A stretch of DNA of 41,114 nt from Marinomonas algarum (GTDB lineage Bacteria > Pseudomonadota > Gammaproteobacteria > Pseudomonadales > Marinomonadaceae): positions 1 through 41,114 of the forward strand of contig NZ_JAJATW010000024.1 in NCBI RefSeq assembly GCF_020532605.1, read 5' to 3'. The notes under the pieces are model-generated. The model saw only the letters and a program-made list of their open reading frames with translations. It was not told the origin of the DNA and searched no databases. This document shows, one piece after another, positions 23,901 to 38,900 of this stretch. The translations under genes were made by a program, and so were the position numbers. Every line of letters starts with the position of its first letter. Position 1 is the stretch's first letter.

Positions 23901-26900
23901 GCAGCGTCAAGCGGTGTTAAATCATTTAGGCTACATGCCTGTTTATGAGATGAGTTACTCCAATGCCATGTTATCCGGCAGTTACAAGGGAACCGCTTTC
24001 GAGGTGAAAAATGTAGATGATCTAGTAGATGGTGTAGATAAAGAAGAGGATGGATTACACTACAAAACAGGTGAAGAATGGTATGGACCTGATTGGCGAG
24101 ATGATGATTTTGGCTACTTCCACGTTAAAGTAGACGGCTGGCAAGATAAGTACGTGTACATGCAAACGGGCGCTTACGACGATATTTCCAGAGTTGTTAG
24201 CCAAGGAAATCCTCTCTATTTAACAGGCGATACGACACGTGACGGTGAATCCAATGGTAATTGGTCTGCACCAACGAACATAGATGACATCCCTGTTGGT
24301 GGTTCAGTGGGTGAGTATGTTGGGCGCTATCAAGACTTGGCTGATGTCTTCTACGAACAAATACAATCAGACTACCTCTTTGAAAATGATGGTTATCCTG
24401 ATGGCTACAATGAACCGCATGACGATATAGATCAAGGCGAAGCGTTGTGGGAGGTACACTACCTTGGGAATAGTGGTCAACGTGAATTCGAGATAGAAGC
24501 ACGTACTGCTGCAGACACTAACATTATGAATCGCGATCCTAATTGGTTTTTCCAGGATAGTTCTTATGATATAGACCAGAGTAATCCGTATCAAAATGGA
24601 CGCTATACTGATGACTTGTACGCAGTTGAAAATTACCTCACTGCGTTGGACACCGACACCTCATCGTTAATCCAAGATGGTGACGCGCAAACTCATGAAG
24701 AGGTTGCCTTCGAATTTAAATACTGGTCAGACTGGAATTATAAAAGCAAGGTACGTGTTGATAATGACGATGGCTCTAACTGGTCTGGATACGGTGATGA
24801 GAAAGATGTACCTGAATTCGGGTGGACAACCGTCTATGACCAAGGCAGTTGGAAAAACGATAATCGTCTTGAGACAGCCATTATGGTTGGGAATGGACAC
24901 GACCGCGAATCGAAGAGTAAATCTGGCAACTATGGGCCAACGATAACTCAGAGTAATATCAATAGTTATATCAACTCTGGATACGACCAAATTCAAGTTA
25001 AAGTGGATTATGATAACTCAGGATCGGGTGACCGTATTCGCGCAGAATTACGGATGCGTAAAGAATTAAGCGCAAACGTAAAACAAGATTTTACAGATTA
25101 TAACTACGATTGGACGTCTGAGTGGCATGATATTTATGATCAACGCCTTCAAACAAGCTATCAAGTGGTCTATAACGCCACAACACTCTATGAAAAAATG
25201 CCGGTTTATGCCGAAATAACTCAAGATCTAATGGTTACCACGTTTGAAGATCAAACCGTGTGGGAAACGCAAGACATTACGGCAGATCAAACCATAACGA
25301 GCTCTATTGTCGGTGAACAAGATGTGACTGGCGTTGGTGCAAGCTTTACCGGTAACTCTATCGAAGCGGCCAATATCACCATTCAAACAGGCGGGAAAGC
25401 GACCCTTACTGGTTTGATGTCAGCCGATAATGATTTGACGGTTTCCAGTCAAGGTCAATTGCAAGTAAAAGGTATTAAGCCTACTGGGGCGGATTTTGAG
25501 TCAGAAGTTACCCTAACCGCAGGTAATGATTTAACGTTCACTTCACTGAATAACAATTTAGTGTTTTCTGATGCGGCCTATTTAACCGCCGTTAATATAG
25601 ACTTAAATGCTGCAAAAGACATGACTCTACGAGGACAGATCGGCACGGAGGCCAATGCCGAAGAGGGTACCCAAAATACACTGACAGTTAGTGCTTCGGC
25701 AGGGGCGAATATGGCCTTGCAAGCCAATATATTGGCTGACAATGCAATTGAGCTAAAAGCAGGTCAAGGCACGTCTAAAGATGGCGGTATCACCGCAAAT
25801 GTTAATGCGCAATTAACCACTACAGCAGATAACAGTAACATTCAATTAACGGCCGGCGTTTACGGTGGGCATATTACGCTTGACCAGTCTGCACTGACAG
25901 CGGGTGGTGCCTTATCAGAGGTGGCTATTTCTGCGGTAGAAGGGCGCTTTGAGCAAACGATAACGGCAGAAGAACAGGGTTTGATCACAGCCCATACCCT
26001 AAATGCGGTAGCGGATAATGCGATGCTGTTGAACACCAAGGTGTCTATAGCGAATTTAGAGTTGACGGGTTCTGGCGACATTACCATGCAAAACAACGGT
26101 GCGCTTGAGCTTAGCGAAATTCAAGCCGCCGATGGGGCAATCGAGGTAACGAACAGGGGGGCGCTAATTACAACGTCGGTTATCGCTCTTGGTACATCTG
26201 ACCGTAACGACATTACGCTAACCACCTACGATACTAACCCAGATGCAGCCTTTAATGCCGATGTGACTATTAATACCATCACCACAGCAAGTCGTGGCGA
26301 CGTGATCATTAATGCGCAAGGTACAGTTAATCGTGCCGCTGAGGATTCGGCTGATATTTTCGCTGATCAATTGATTATTGAAGCCATGGCACCGATTGTG
26401 CTGAACACCAATGTAAACCAAGTCAGTATTAAAACGACACGCACGGGCGATGTTTCTTTGTTCCAAGGCCAAATGTCTCAAGGCAATAGAGCACTCACTG
26501 TGTTTGATACTCAAGTGATGGACGGTTCTTACCAACTGGTCACCACAGGAGCGGTAACCGTAGACAGCCTGACGCTTCAGTCAAATAAATCTGGTCGCGA
26601 TGTCACTATCCAAGCCAATGGCAATATTGCCGTGAATGCTTTGGTGGCAGGTATTTACCTTGGAGCGGGCGAAACGCGCACGATTGAAAATTCAGATGGG
26701 GATGAAGTAAACCTAACCAGCACGGCTTCTGCCGGTATCGTTAACTTAACCTCTACCACAGGATCAATCACCGAAGGCTCCAGCGATGAAGGGGTCGATA
26801 TTGTTGCAAAACGCCTCAATATTTCTGCGGCAACGGGCATTGAAGGGTTAGAAGTAGCGCTCAATGAGTTGGATGCAAACACGACTAATGGGCATATTTT

Positions 26901-29900
26901 ATTATCCGAAATGGATGGCAATCTTGAAAGAACAGCGGGTTTGATTGTTCTGAATGCTTATACCAGCCTTAATAACAGCAGTCGTGTGGAGATCATTGCT
27001 GAGAATAACTTAATTGTTGATAGCGCTGCGCTAACTCGTGGTGAGTATGTACGTCTGGAAAGTCAAGCTGGCAACATTCAAGTTGAAAACCCAGAAGCGG
27101 ATAAAGGGATTGATTATACCAAAGGGATTGGCTTTAGTGCCGTTTCGGGTACGGTGGATTTGTATCAGTTCTTCAACGCACCGGAATCAATGGAATATCG
27201 TGCTGGCGAGCGTTTCTTATTTGGTACGACCGCAGCCACTTTTGCTGAAAACGGTGATAAATTAACCGACGGTAACAAACAAGGCCAATTGCCAGGTGAT
27301 TTAACGTCAGACTCCATTATCATTCAAACCGGTGAAGTGTTATCGATTGATGGCACTATCACAGTCAAAGATCATTTAGAGCTAATTTCTGAAAAAGACG
27401 TCCTTATTCGTGGTGATATTGTTGCCAAAGCAGGCAGCGACGAAATAGGTACCGTGATTATTCGGGCTAAAGGCAGCGAGAATTTAACTTCTGTAACGGA
27501 TGTGAATGGCGTTGGTATCGAAAACGAAAATCTTACTGTTACCAGTCAAGATACCGGTTATATCAACATTAATACCACCTCGTTTAATGCGACAAACTTT
27601 GAATTGAGAGCACTACGTGATATTTACGTGGGCTTGACAGATGGCTGGGCGTTGAGTGGGTTTATTGGCGGCTTAAATAACTACGACCCAGCCCAAAACG
27701 TTACCTTAAACATTGGTGGCACTTTGAGTGTAACCGGAGGCATTGTTGGTGCACAAAGCAGCATGCGAATCAATGCGGCATCGATTAGTGCAGATGGTGC
27801 TTCAGTATTTGCTGCGGATCACTTATCGATTACCGCTAGTAATGCGATTCAAGCTAACACGCTGGTTAACAGTATTGATGTCGCGTCCACGAATCAGGGT
27901 GATATTGCGATCAGTGAAGCAGATGCTCTATTTGTTCAATCGGTCAAAGCTAACGATGGTGCTATTAGTGTTGCTTCGGGTGGTCACATGTGGGTGCGGG
28001 ATGTACAAAATACCGCATCTGGTAATGATATTACGCTAAAAGCCGGTAAAAACCTTTATATTGACAGTGTTGAAACCGCGACAATTGAAGGTGCTGATAA
28101 ATCGTCAGGCACTATTACCCTAGATGCTAAAGTTAAAATTTATGAATTGCCTGCTATTGTTGCCATTGAGGGTGTCGACCAAGCATCAGGGGATGATTGG
28201 GAAACGTTTGTTAATCAGGATTCAGGGTTACCGACAGTCACAGCCAATAAATTCGCCTACGACAACGTCGATGCGGATGCCTTTGCTTATAAGGTAGTAC
28301 TACGCCAAGGTACGGTGTCCGAGAGTTACACAGAACTGGTGTCTGCTTCAGATAAGGGCACGGATACAGATACCTTCATTGAAGTGCGTACGACCTCTTC
28401 AGGTAACAGCATTACCAGTTCGAAAACAACGCAAACTACTACTGGCTTGGCCAATGCGGGCGGCGCAGGTGGTTCAACGACAACAGAGCTTATTCAGGAA
28501 GCGGGAAGCGATCGTTCCCAAGAGAGTACGTTGCGCTTTAGCTCAGCTTATACGCCGGTGGAGGGCACGCAATTCTCAGTCATGCTTGGCGTTGAAGAAA
28601 TCAGTGTTGCCGTGGGTGATACGGTTAATGGCAAAGTTGTTGAGGCTAAGTTGACCAGTTTAATGGATGCGTTGGCTTATCAACTAGAAGCTCAAACTTC
28701 TGTTCTAACGGCGACGGTTGACTCAACTACGTACGAAATCAATGTTATTGGTCAATTGAACCAAAGTTTCACATTGACTTCACCGAGTGTGATTGAAACG
28801 GAAAATCAAGATCTAGCCGAGTATATGACGAGTGGTCCAGTAGTGGTAACGGAAGCAGGCACTCTGCAAGCGCAGCAATCTGAAGTGATTTTTTCGGATC
28901 ATACCGTTACAGCAGGAACCGAATACTCCCTCAGCTTTAGTGATGTCACGGCAACAAACAATACAGAGACAGTGCTTCATCAGGCACAAACAGTTACCTA
29001 TGTAGCACAAAGTGGTGATGTCCTCACTGATGTTATGGATGGCTTGGAGGCACTATTAGTTAGTTCGCATTCGTTGTTTGGTGAAACGAATGTTGCGTTT
29101 GATACTGATACTCGCACACTGACGCTAACGGCGAATACTGAAAACCAAGAATTTACCTTGACCAGCACAGTGAAACAACCAAGTCAGGTGAGCGACGATG
29201 CTGTTTATAGCGTTAAGTTGAATAGTTCAACTTACATCGTATATGGCAACGGAGTAACACCGAGCGATGTTACGGGAGCGGTGGGTGATACGCCGGTAGC
29301 GACTTCATCTACGGGTAGTTCTCAAACAGATGTCATTAGCTTCACTGATGTCTCACCCAAAATTGGCTATCAGTATCAAATTGACGTAGCGGGTAAGTCT
29401 TATTCTGTTGTGGTAGGAGAAGGGGATCCAGCTGTGACGGCAGATTGGGGTTCCGTTTTAGGTCAATTTAAGTCTCTCATTGCCACGAACGATAAATTTG
29501 ATACAGACAGCATCAGTTTTGATGCGGCGGCACGCACCCTAACGATTGCCACAAAAGTTGGCGAATCGAGTTTTATTTCGGCGTCGAATGTGGCAGTTAA
29601 GCACGCGCAATTATCAGCTGGAGACAGCTTATCTGTGCTCAATGGTATTTTGAGTGCACAAAGCGGAGTCGAAACCACTTTTGATGGCCAAAGCATTAGC
29701 TTACAAACCGCTACGGAATCCCAGCCTCAAGTATCTTTAGTGGCCTTTGATACCACCATTGATTCGACAAAAACTTATCAGGTTATCATAGACGGCACGG
29801 TTTACAGCGCGCCTGGATCTGATAGCGCAACATTAGCGAATATTCTTACTCAGTTAGAAACAGCCATGGAGTCAGATGACTTTATTGTGACGTCAGACAG

Positions 29901-32900
29901 CGATGCTGGCACTTTGATGATCAGTAAAGGCAATAATCAAGATTTCGTGATTGAGGTAGCGGGATTATTTGACCCTAGTTTGGCGGTAGCTTCTGCGCCA
30001 CAAGCAGCGGGTTTGAGTGCCACGGAAAAACAAGAACTCTCCTTTAACGCTAGCGAACCAATTATTGCGGGCGATGTACTGAGCTTCGAGCTTCAAAATG
30101 CAGACAACACGATCTTAGACACCATATCCGTAACGGCTGAGTCGGGCGATACCCAATCGACAATGATTGACAAACTCGTCACTGCGATAAACGCCTCTAG
30201 CGCCAATACTAGCGTAACAGCGTCTAACGTTGAGGGGGTGTTAACCGTGGTTGCAGATCAGATTAACACGGCATTCAACATCGTTGATGTGGCTGTAGAG
30301 CGTACCGTGGTGAATACCGAATCCTACGCCGTAGCAGCTTCTACCCAACAAACGGCAGGCAGCCTACAAAAACAAGTGTCTAGCGTCACTTTTAGTGGCA
30401 ATGCTTCAACAGACATCACTTATTCGGTAACGCTGGGCACAACTACCTATGACGCTAGCGGCTCAACATGGGACAGCATATTAACCAGCCTTAAAAATCA
30501 AATTAATGCTAGTAATGTGGCTACCGTGACGGCAATGGACACCAGTGCCCATTCCTTAACGTTAACCGCCAATGCCGATAATACGCCATTCACCTTAACG
30601 TCTAGTGTGACGGTGGAAAACCTAGCGACATCGTCGATCAATAACGATTACATATTGATTTTACCAGAGCGCTCTGCTGGCGACTTTGCGTTGGAAGCAA
30701 AAGGTTCTCTGTCTGTTGTGAGATTACCGACAACCCCAGCTTCAAACGAGACAATCAACTTAAGCGCTGGTCATTATAAAGGCACAACTTCTGCGGATAA
30801 GGACTTAGTGGTTGTAGAAGCCATCAATGTCGGCGATGGCGCGGTGAACCTAAAGGCCACGGGTGGGATAGCGCTTGGTGGTTTAGTCACGGCCAACAGC
30901 CTAGACATCGAAGCCAAAAACGATTTGACCATCACGACAGATGTGAAAAACCTAGCCATCGATATGTCCGGTTCGGGTAATGTCACCGTTACTCAATCAA
31001 GTGATTTAGTGATCTCTAAACTTAACTTGGCAGGTGGCGATGTATTACTTGACGTTGATGGCGATATCACTATCAACAGCTTTACCGGCTCTGGAGGTCA
31101 ACTCACCATTAAAGCCACTGGTACCGTCACATTTGCAAACCCAACTGCAGCGGCCATGGAAAGCATGACCATTGAAGCGGGTGGTGCTGTAATAGGTACT
31201 ATCAATACTGATCGTTTAAGTGTTACTACCACATCCGGTGTTGTGAGCCTTAACAACACCGGCGAAGTCATCGTCGACACCTTGTCCAACGGTGGTCAAG
31301 CCGTCACGCTTAATTCCACCGGTGCCATTACCTTTAATGGCGCGTTAGATTTATCAGCTGAGGCGAGCTTAACGCTTAGCACTACCTCGGGTGCAATCAA
31401 TCTAAATAACACCATCAGCTCTGATGCCGGGGCGATTAGCCTGACGGCGGCGAGTGATTTGATGTTGTCAGCGGATGCAGACATTACCTCGGTATCGGGT
31501 GCCTTAACCATGGATGCCGGTACGGGTGAATTGACCATGGACGATCAAACCATTGTCGAAGCCGGTACTGGTCAAGTCAGCTTAACGGCTGATAGCAACA
31601 TTAAATTGGGTAAAATCAGCACGACTTATGCAGGCGATTTCACCATCGATGCGGGCGGTGCCGTGATCGACAGTGGTGATGGTCAATTAGACATCAATGC
31701 AGCCAATGCTAATTTAGTCGTTACAGCGGCTGATGGTGTGGGTTCTGGCGATACGATTGAAATGAACGTTGCCAGCTTGGATCTTACTAACTCAGGCTTA
31801 GCTGGGAACATTCAATTAGAAAATACCTCAGCGTTAGACATCAGCCAAGTGGCACAAAGTTCAGCGGGTTTACTTGAGATCAGTACGCTCAATGGCTCGA
31901 TGCAAATTCTTGAAAATGGCATCACCGCTACCACAGGGTCAATCACCTTATACGCAGCGGGTGAAGCCTCCACAGTGAATTTACAAGCTGACATCAGCAC
32001 TACCACTGCAGACAACAACACCATTGCGATTACCGCAGAAGGCGGCAACATCACCTTGGGTGCGGGCATACGAGTGGACGGTCTGGGTGACATTCGCTTG
32101 TCTACCCCTGCTGGCTCGATTTTGAATGACCAGAGCTATCTCGTGAACACTGACTGGCGCATGGTTGGGGCGAATTTTGACCCTGAAATTGAGTGGGCGC
32201 TGTCAAATGGTAAGTTTGTTGTTGATACGGCAACGGGCGCTATTACTACAGCCAAAATTGAAGCCTATCAGGTGGCTAACCACTTAGCGAACAACCAAGT
32301 GTTGCGTAATGCTGGTGGGGCTTATCTACAGACTGGTGGTCAGCTAGTGATGACCGCTCAAAATCAAATCGGCCAAAAAGTGTCCGGTTTTACTTATAGC
32401 CCAATGGCGATCGTTATCGATGCGGCGCAAGTGACAGCGTCCAGCTCCGAGCGCCAGAATGTGTCTATCCTTGCTACAGGTGAAGTGTCAGTCGTCAAGG
32501 ATGCTAAGGCCACAGGTTCAAAAGGCGGCTCAACCGATATTCGCTCCTTAAGTGGCAGTCAAACTATCTCTGCATCAGTCGATGCGGGTGGTGACAATAT
32601 CTCTCTTGTGTCGAATACCTTAGAAATTACCGAAGATATTCGTTCCTCGGGTGCTGTTTTATCGGTTAAAACAGTCGATACGGAGCGTGCTATTTTATTG
32701 GGTGACTTGACTGCAACGAGTTCCTTTACAGAGAACGAATTGTTACACCTCGATAACACAGAGATTGGTCGCTTACAAGATGGCTTCTCTGACATTGTTG
32801 TAGGCGACTATAACTCCAGTAGTATTATCTACATTGGCGATGAAACCGGCACCGGTGCGGATGTTGTAGTGCAAGATAGCTTGACACTGCGTAATCCAGG

Positions 32901-35900
32901 TTCTGGTGGCAAAATATATATTAACTCCAATCTAATATTAGAAGGTGATTCATCTCTTCTGGTCGATGGGTCGGGGCATACTTACGTATTAGCAGCAGAT
33001 ACAACAGCGACAGATAACGTTGATATTTTCGACTCAGTTCAGGTTGTGGGTTCATCTACAGATGCTGAGCGTGTGATGACGGCAGGCTCTGACGGATCAG
33101 GAGCTATGCAAATTGGCTCTTCTTCAACCCATGATCTAAATGGGAATGGGGATAGTATCAACGATGAACTGATTCTTCAGGCGCCAGGGAATATTACTGT
33201 TTCTACGAAAGTCGGTAACACCGATGCCCTAGAAAAGTTGACCATTCAAGGTCTTGGTGAAGGCGCGTTCGCTAACTCGGTTGCTTTTGATCAAGAAGTC
33301 ATAGTAGATGGTGATTTGGTGATTTACGCCAAAGGCACAGTGACCTTTAATCAAGCGATCACATTGAACAACGGTGGTAGTTTACTCATCTATGGCGCTG
33401 AAAACGTCGTTTTTGAGAAAGGCGTCAATCTAGTTGGTGGTGGCAATATGCTGGTGGAAGGCAATGAAATTAGCCTTAAAGGCGGCCAAGAGTCCATCGT
33501 TGGCACGGGCACGGTGACCTTGCGTACAGCAAACATTGGTTATGGCATTGAGCTGGGCACCCCACCTTCTAGCGTCACATCAAATACCCTCAATATTGAT
33601 AACACTGAGATTCAAGCGTTTGCCGATGGCTTCACGAAGATCATCATTGGCCATCAGGATGTTGACGGCCATGCGAAAGAGAACACAGGCAACATACGTA
33701 TTGGTGCCATTAACGCCTCTCAGCAACCCACGTTGCGAGACACGCTGGAAGTGTACGGCAGCAATATTACAGTGGAAGACTACTCCAATAAGGAATATGT
33801 CTTACAGATATTGGGTGACATTACCCTCGATGCGGTGAACAACATCACCATTACCAATACCATGGAAGCGTCTAACGCAAACAATACGGCGTTATCCAAT
33901 ATTACTCTGTACTCTGAATCTGGCTTGGTCACACAAGCAAGTCTTGCTTCTGATACAGAATCACAAGAACTCATTATTGCTGATAACTTAACGGTGACAG
34001 CCGAAGATGGTGCATCACTTTGGTGGACCGCGATCAACACCTTGGATGCAGTTAACACCGGCGACGGTGATATCCGCGTGCATACGCAAGCGTTTGATAC
34101 CTACATTGATACAAAAGATGTGACCAGTGACTTGTCCATTAAACGTCTCCATCAAACAAGTGCGTCTGTTTCAGGCGATATGGTGATCAGTACGGACAAT
34201 GGCAATATTACCGTATTAGATTCGACCAGTGCTGGATCTGGCATAATCAGCTCTGGATCTGGCTTGGTCACTTTAGTTACTGGCTCTACAGCAAATGAAT
34301 TAGGTGAAGATCCTGCATCGGCTACTTATAAGCGTGTGGACGACGGCAAGACCATCACGATCAATCAGGTGATTACCACAACGACTGGTGCGATTACCTT
34401 ATTAGCCGATGGAGCGATTAACAACAGCGATGCGGGAATCATCAGCGCCAGCGGCGTAGGTAACATCACGTTGACGTCGCAGTCGGCCGAGATTAATCAA
34501 AACGGTAACGTGTTGAGTAATGGCGGTGAGATTACCTTCGTGGCAGACACGAATATAGTGATGGCGAATGGTACAAACACCAACGCCAATGCCGGCTCTG
34601 TGGTGTACACCGCCGGCCAAAACATTGTCCTAAGTACAGTTAATGCCCAAGACGCGATCACCTTAACGGCAGGCAACACCGAAGACACAGAAAATGGTCA
34701 AGTCGGCTCTATCCAAGCGGTGTCTGGCTTCTCTGGTGCGTTTAACCTATCTGGTGAAACCACCACAGTGACCTTAAAAGCCGATAATGGTATAGGTGAA
34801 TCTGGTACCGCACTGAAAACACAAATCGGTGGCTTAACTGCAATCAACACCAATGATGGTGGCCTGTTCATCGAAGAAAGCACCGATTTAAGTGTGTTAA
34901 GCGGCGGCATTGCCATGAGCGGCACCGGCGGCGATGTGGTCTTAACCATGACTGACGGTGGGTTGACAATGGCCGGTGATATAACCACCACTGGTACGAC
35001 TGGTAACGTGCGTCTTGATGCCAATGGCACGGGTAAAAACCTCACGTTAAACAAAAATATTCAGTCAACAAATGGCTCAATTAGCTTACTGGCAGAAAAT
35101 TCCGTTGCCATGGGTAATGCTTCCTTGATCAGCACCTTAGCGTCAGGTCAAACCATTGATATCCTGGCGACCTCTGGTGCGATCACCATGGCCAACAACG
35201 CCACCGTAAGAAGCAACGCCGGCAACGCGCGCTTTGATGCCGCGACCAGCGTGGCTTTGGGTAAGGTAGACCTTAGAGCCGACGCGGATCGTAATGCGAA
35301 CCCTGCCACCTTGACGAGTCAGGCTTCTTGGGGTTCTTTAGCGGTCAATGCGACAAGCGGCACCATTACAGACGCGGCTGCTGATAACGACACAGCCGTT
35401 GATATCTTCGCGAACAGCGTGCGTATGAGTGCCGGTGAATCCATCGGTGCAGGCGAAAATCATCTTGAAACTGAAGTGCAAACCATAGCCTTGACTGTCA
35501 CTGACGGCGGTATTTACGTCACCGACAGTACAGCGTTAGAGCTATCCAGTGTGGCTGATGTGACCGTTAATCGTGTTGCCACTAATGGCAGCGCCGCTAG
35601 CACCACAGCGGGCGACGATTTAGTGGGCGCAATGGTAACAACAGACGCGACCGACGCGACCAACGACGATGTGGTTCTGATTGCGAAAACAGGTACCTTA
35701 ACCTTGTCGCAAGCACTGAGCGTAGAAGGCAACGGCAACATCTTACTGCAAGCGCAAGCTGGCGCACTGGATATCGATCAAGCTATTAGCACGGCAACGG
35801 GTCATATTAGTGCTGTAGCGAGTGGCACATTAACTCAAGCTGACACTGGAGATATCAGCACGACCGGCACGATCGATGTGCGAGCCAATGCCATTGACAT

Positions 35901-38900
35901 GAAAGATGGGGCGGTAACCCGCATTATAAGTGGTTCAAGCAACATCCGTTATGTGGCAGGTACAACGCTTGATCTGGGTCAATTGACCACAGCGGGTGAC
36001 ATCAGCCTAAGCGCCAGCAGCATCACCGATGCTAACGGTGACACTAATAACCTAACGGCCGATGAATTACGCATCGTGACCACAGGCACTGATGCAGGCA
36101 ATGGCGCAGGTACCAGTGCGAATCACCTAGAACTGAACGTGGCGAAACTGGCAGCAGACGTGAAAGGCACAGGCACAGGTGGTTTGTACATCACTGAAGT
36201 AGATGCTCTACAAATCGGTACCTTGAGCGATATTAACGTTCAGCAAGTTAGCACCGATGGTACCGACGATACTGCGACATCTGACGCAGCACAAAGCAAC
36301 CTTAACAGCGACGGTAACCTTGTTATTGTCGCTGCGGGTAGTGTAGAAACGCTTGCAGCGGGTGGCGCGGTTACTGCAACCGGTAACCTATTATTGCAAG
36401 CCAATGGTACGACTTCTGATTTGACCTTGGGTGGTACGGTTACCAATACGGCTGGCCATACTAGCTTGGAAGCAGGCCGAGATATCTTGGTCAATGCGAA
36501 CATTAGTGCAACAACGGTCGAAGGCAAAACAATTGACCTGAAAGCCGGTGACGACATTACCATGGCGGCTGCAACGAGCATCACCAGCAACGACGGTAAT
36601 ATTCGTTTAGAAGCCAATAATGCCAATACGACTGACGATACGACAACTAACGGTATCGCGCTGCGCACTATTACCGCCGGTGAGGGCAATGTTGCGCTGA
36701 TCGCTGGAGCATTAGGTTCTATTGTTGATGCGGCCAATACAACGGATGCCAACATCACCGCAAGTGGTCTGATCATGACGGCAGGCGCTGCGATTGGTTC
36801 TGGTGCAAATCACATCGATACCGCAGTCGCGACCTTAACCGCTAACGCGGGTGCTGGTGTGTTTGCCACAGAAAGCGACACGCTAATTGTTGATACGGTT
36901 GACTTCAACGTCAGTCGTGTGAACGCAAAAGCGCCTGTGACGGATCAAAACAGTGCCCAAGAAGATCTAACAGCCGATGGCGCCATTGTTCTAACAGTTA
37001 AGGGTGGTGGTTTAACGGTCAATGACGGCACTAACGAGTCAGTAGGCATAACAGCGACAGGCAGCGGTAATGTGCTTCTGAATGTCACCGGTCAGATCAC
37101 ACTGGATGCGGGATTAAACGCAGGTTCAGGTCATATCAGCGTGGTGAGCAGTGATACTTTCACTCAAAACGCTAACATGACGACAACAGTTATTGAAACG
37201 GATGCGGGCACGATCGATGTTCGAGCCAATGCCATTGACATGAAAGATGGCGCGGTGACCAGGGGTGAGAATAACATCCGTTATGTGGCAATTACGACGC
37301 TTGCTCTGGGTCAATTGACCACAGCGGGCGACATCAGCCTAAGTGCCAGCAGTATTACTGATGCTAACGACACTGTTACTACAGGAACAAATAACCTAAC
37401 GGCCGATGAATTACGCATCGTGACCACAGGAACCGCTGATGGAAATGGCGCCGGTACTAGCACTAATCACTTAGAACTGAACGTGGCGAAATTAGCGGCA
37501 GACGTGAAAGGCACAGGCACAGGTGGTTTGTTCATCACTGAAGCCAACAACATTACCATCACGGAATTGGCGGCCATCGTCACCAATCGCGTGCAAGCCG
37601 ATGGTACGGTAACAGCGTCGGTTTCTACTGATGCCATGCAAAGTGATCTAATCAGTAAGGGGGCAGCGGTAGTTCAAACCACCGCAGGTAACTTAACCAT
37701 AAACGAAGGCGACGCAAACAACAGCGGCGTCAGCGTTGACGGTAACTTATTACTAAGTGCGGGCGGCTCATCTGATTTGACCTTGAACGCGGACGTGACC
37801 AGCAGTGCAGGCCACATCAGCCTGAACGCGGGTCAAGACGTGTTACAAAACGCCAATGTCACTATTGGTACAGGTGCAGAAGACAAAACTATTGATGTCT
37901 TGGCTGATCGCAACATCACCATGACAGATGGCACTCAAACAACAACAGACAATGACAATATTCGTTATGAAGCAAGTGACACCATCACCCTATCTAGCTT
38001 AAATGCCGGTGCTGGTCATGTCAGTTTGGTAGCTGGCAGCATTCTAGATGGTAATGATGACGCGGTTAATATCATTGCCGACACATTACGTCTAAAAGCG
38101 AAAGTGGGTATCGGTAACGATGGCTCTACTGTGAATGCCATCGACACCACCGTAAGCACACTCACCGCGAGTTCACAAGGCAACGGTGTATTTATCAATG
38201 AAACGGATGCTTTAACCATTGATACCGTCGCAGCCATCAGCGTTAACCTAGTAAAAACCGATGGCACCGTGGCAAATTCAGTGAGAACAGATCTTGCACA
38301 AGAAGATGTGGAGACCATTGGTGGTTCGGTGGTGATTGAATCCAATGGCTTAATAGTCAAAAAAGGAGCCTCTTCATCTAATGATCGAGCGGTTTACGCA
38401 GTTGGATCAGGTTCTATTTTGCTGAATGCTGGTGAAGGCAACCTCGATATACAAGGTCAAGTGGTCGGTGGAACAGGTAATATCCATCTAATCGCAACCG
38501 TAAACGAGGGCGATGCTGACTCAGGTAACATTTTGTTGTCAGGTCTTGCGGATGTAATTACCACCACAGGTACAACGGTTTACGCTCAAGCTGGAAACGC
38601 AATCACCATGACCTCTGGCTCAAATATCTCCACCCTTGGTGGCGATGTACGCCTAGACGCCGTGAATGACATCAAACTAAGCTTGATCAACGCCGGCGCA
38701 GGTGACGTGGCGCTGAACAGCACCGCAGGTCGAGTACTGGACATTCAAGACAGTGTCAATGCGTCAAATATTATTGCTAATAGCTTAGCAGTGAATGCAT
38801 TAACGGGTATTGCGACGGGGACAAACCATCTTGAAACAACGGTAGCAACGTTATCGCTTGCCTCTGATAATGGCAGCGTATTTGTCAGCGATACAACGGA

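Noticed and set aside
24677..24946. Plus-strand ORF of 89 codons in another frame inside the aromatic module
   Set aside because: It overlaps the continuous giant frame and has no ribosome site or recognisable domain.
36240..36776. Minus-strand ORF of 178 codons
   Set aside because: Antisense shadow of the beta-helix repeats, with the same Val/Ala/Ser-rich low-complexity composition as the other shadows.
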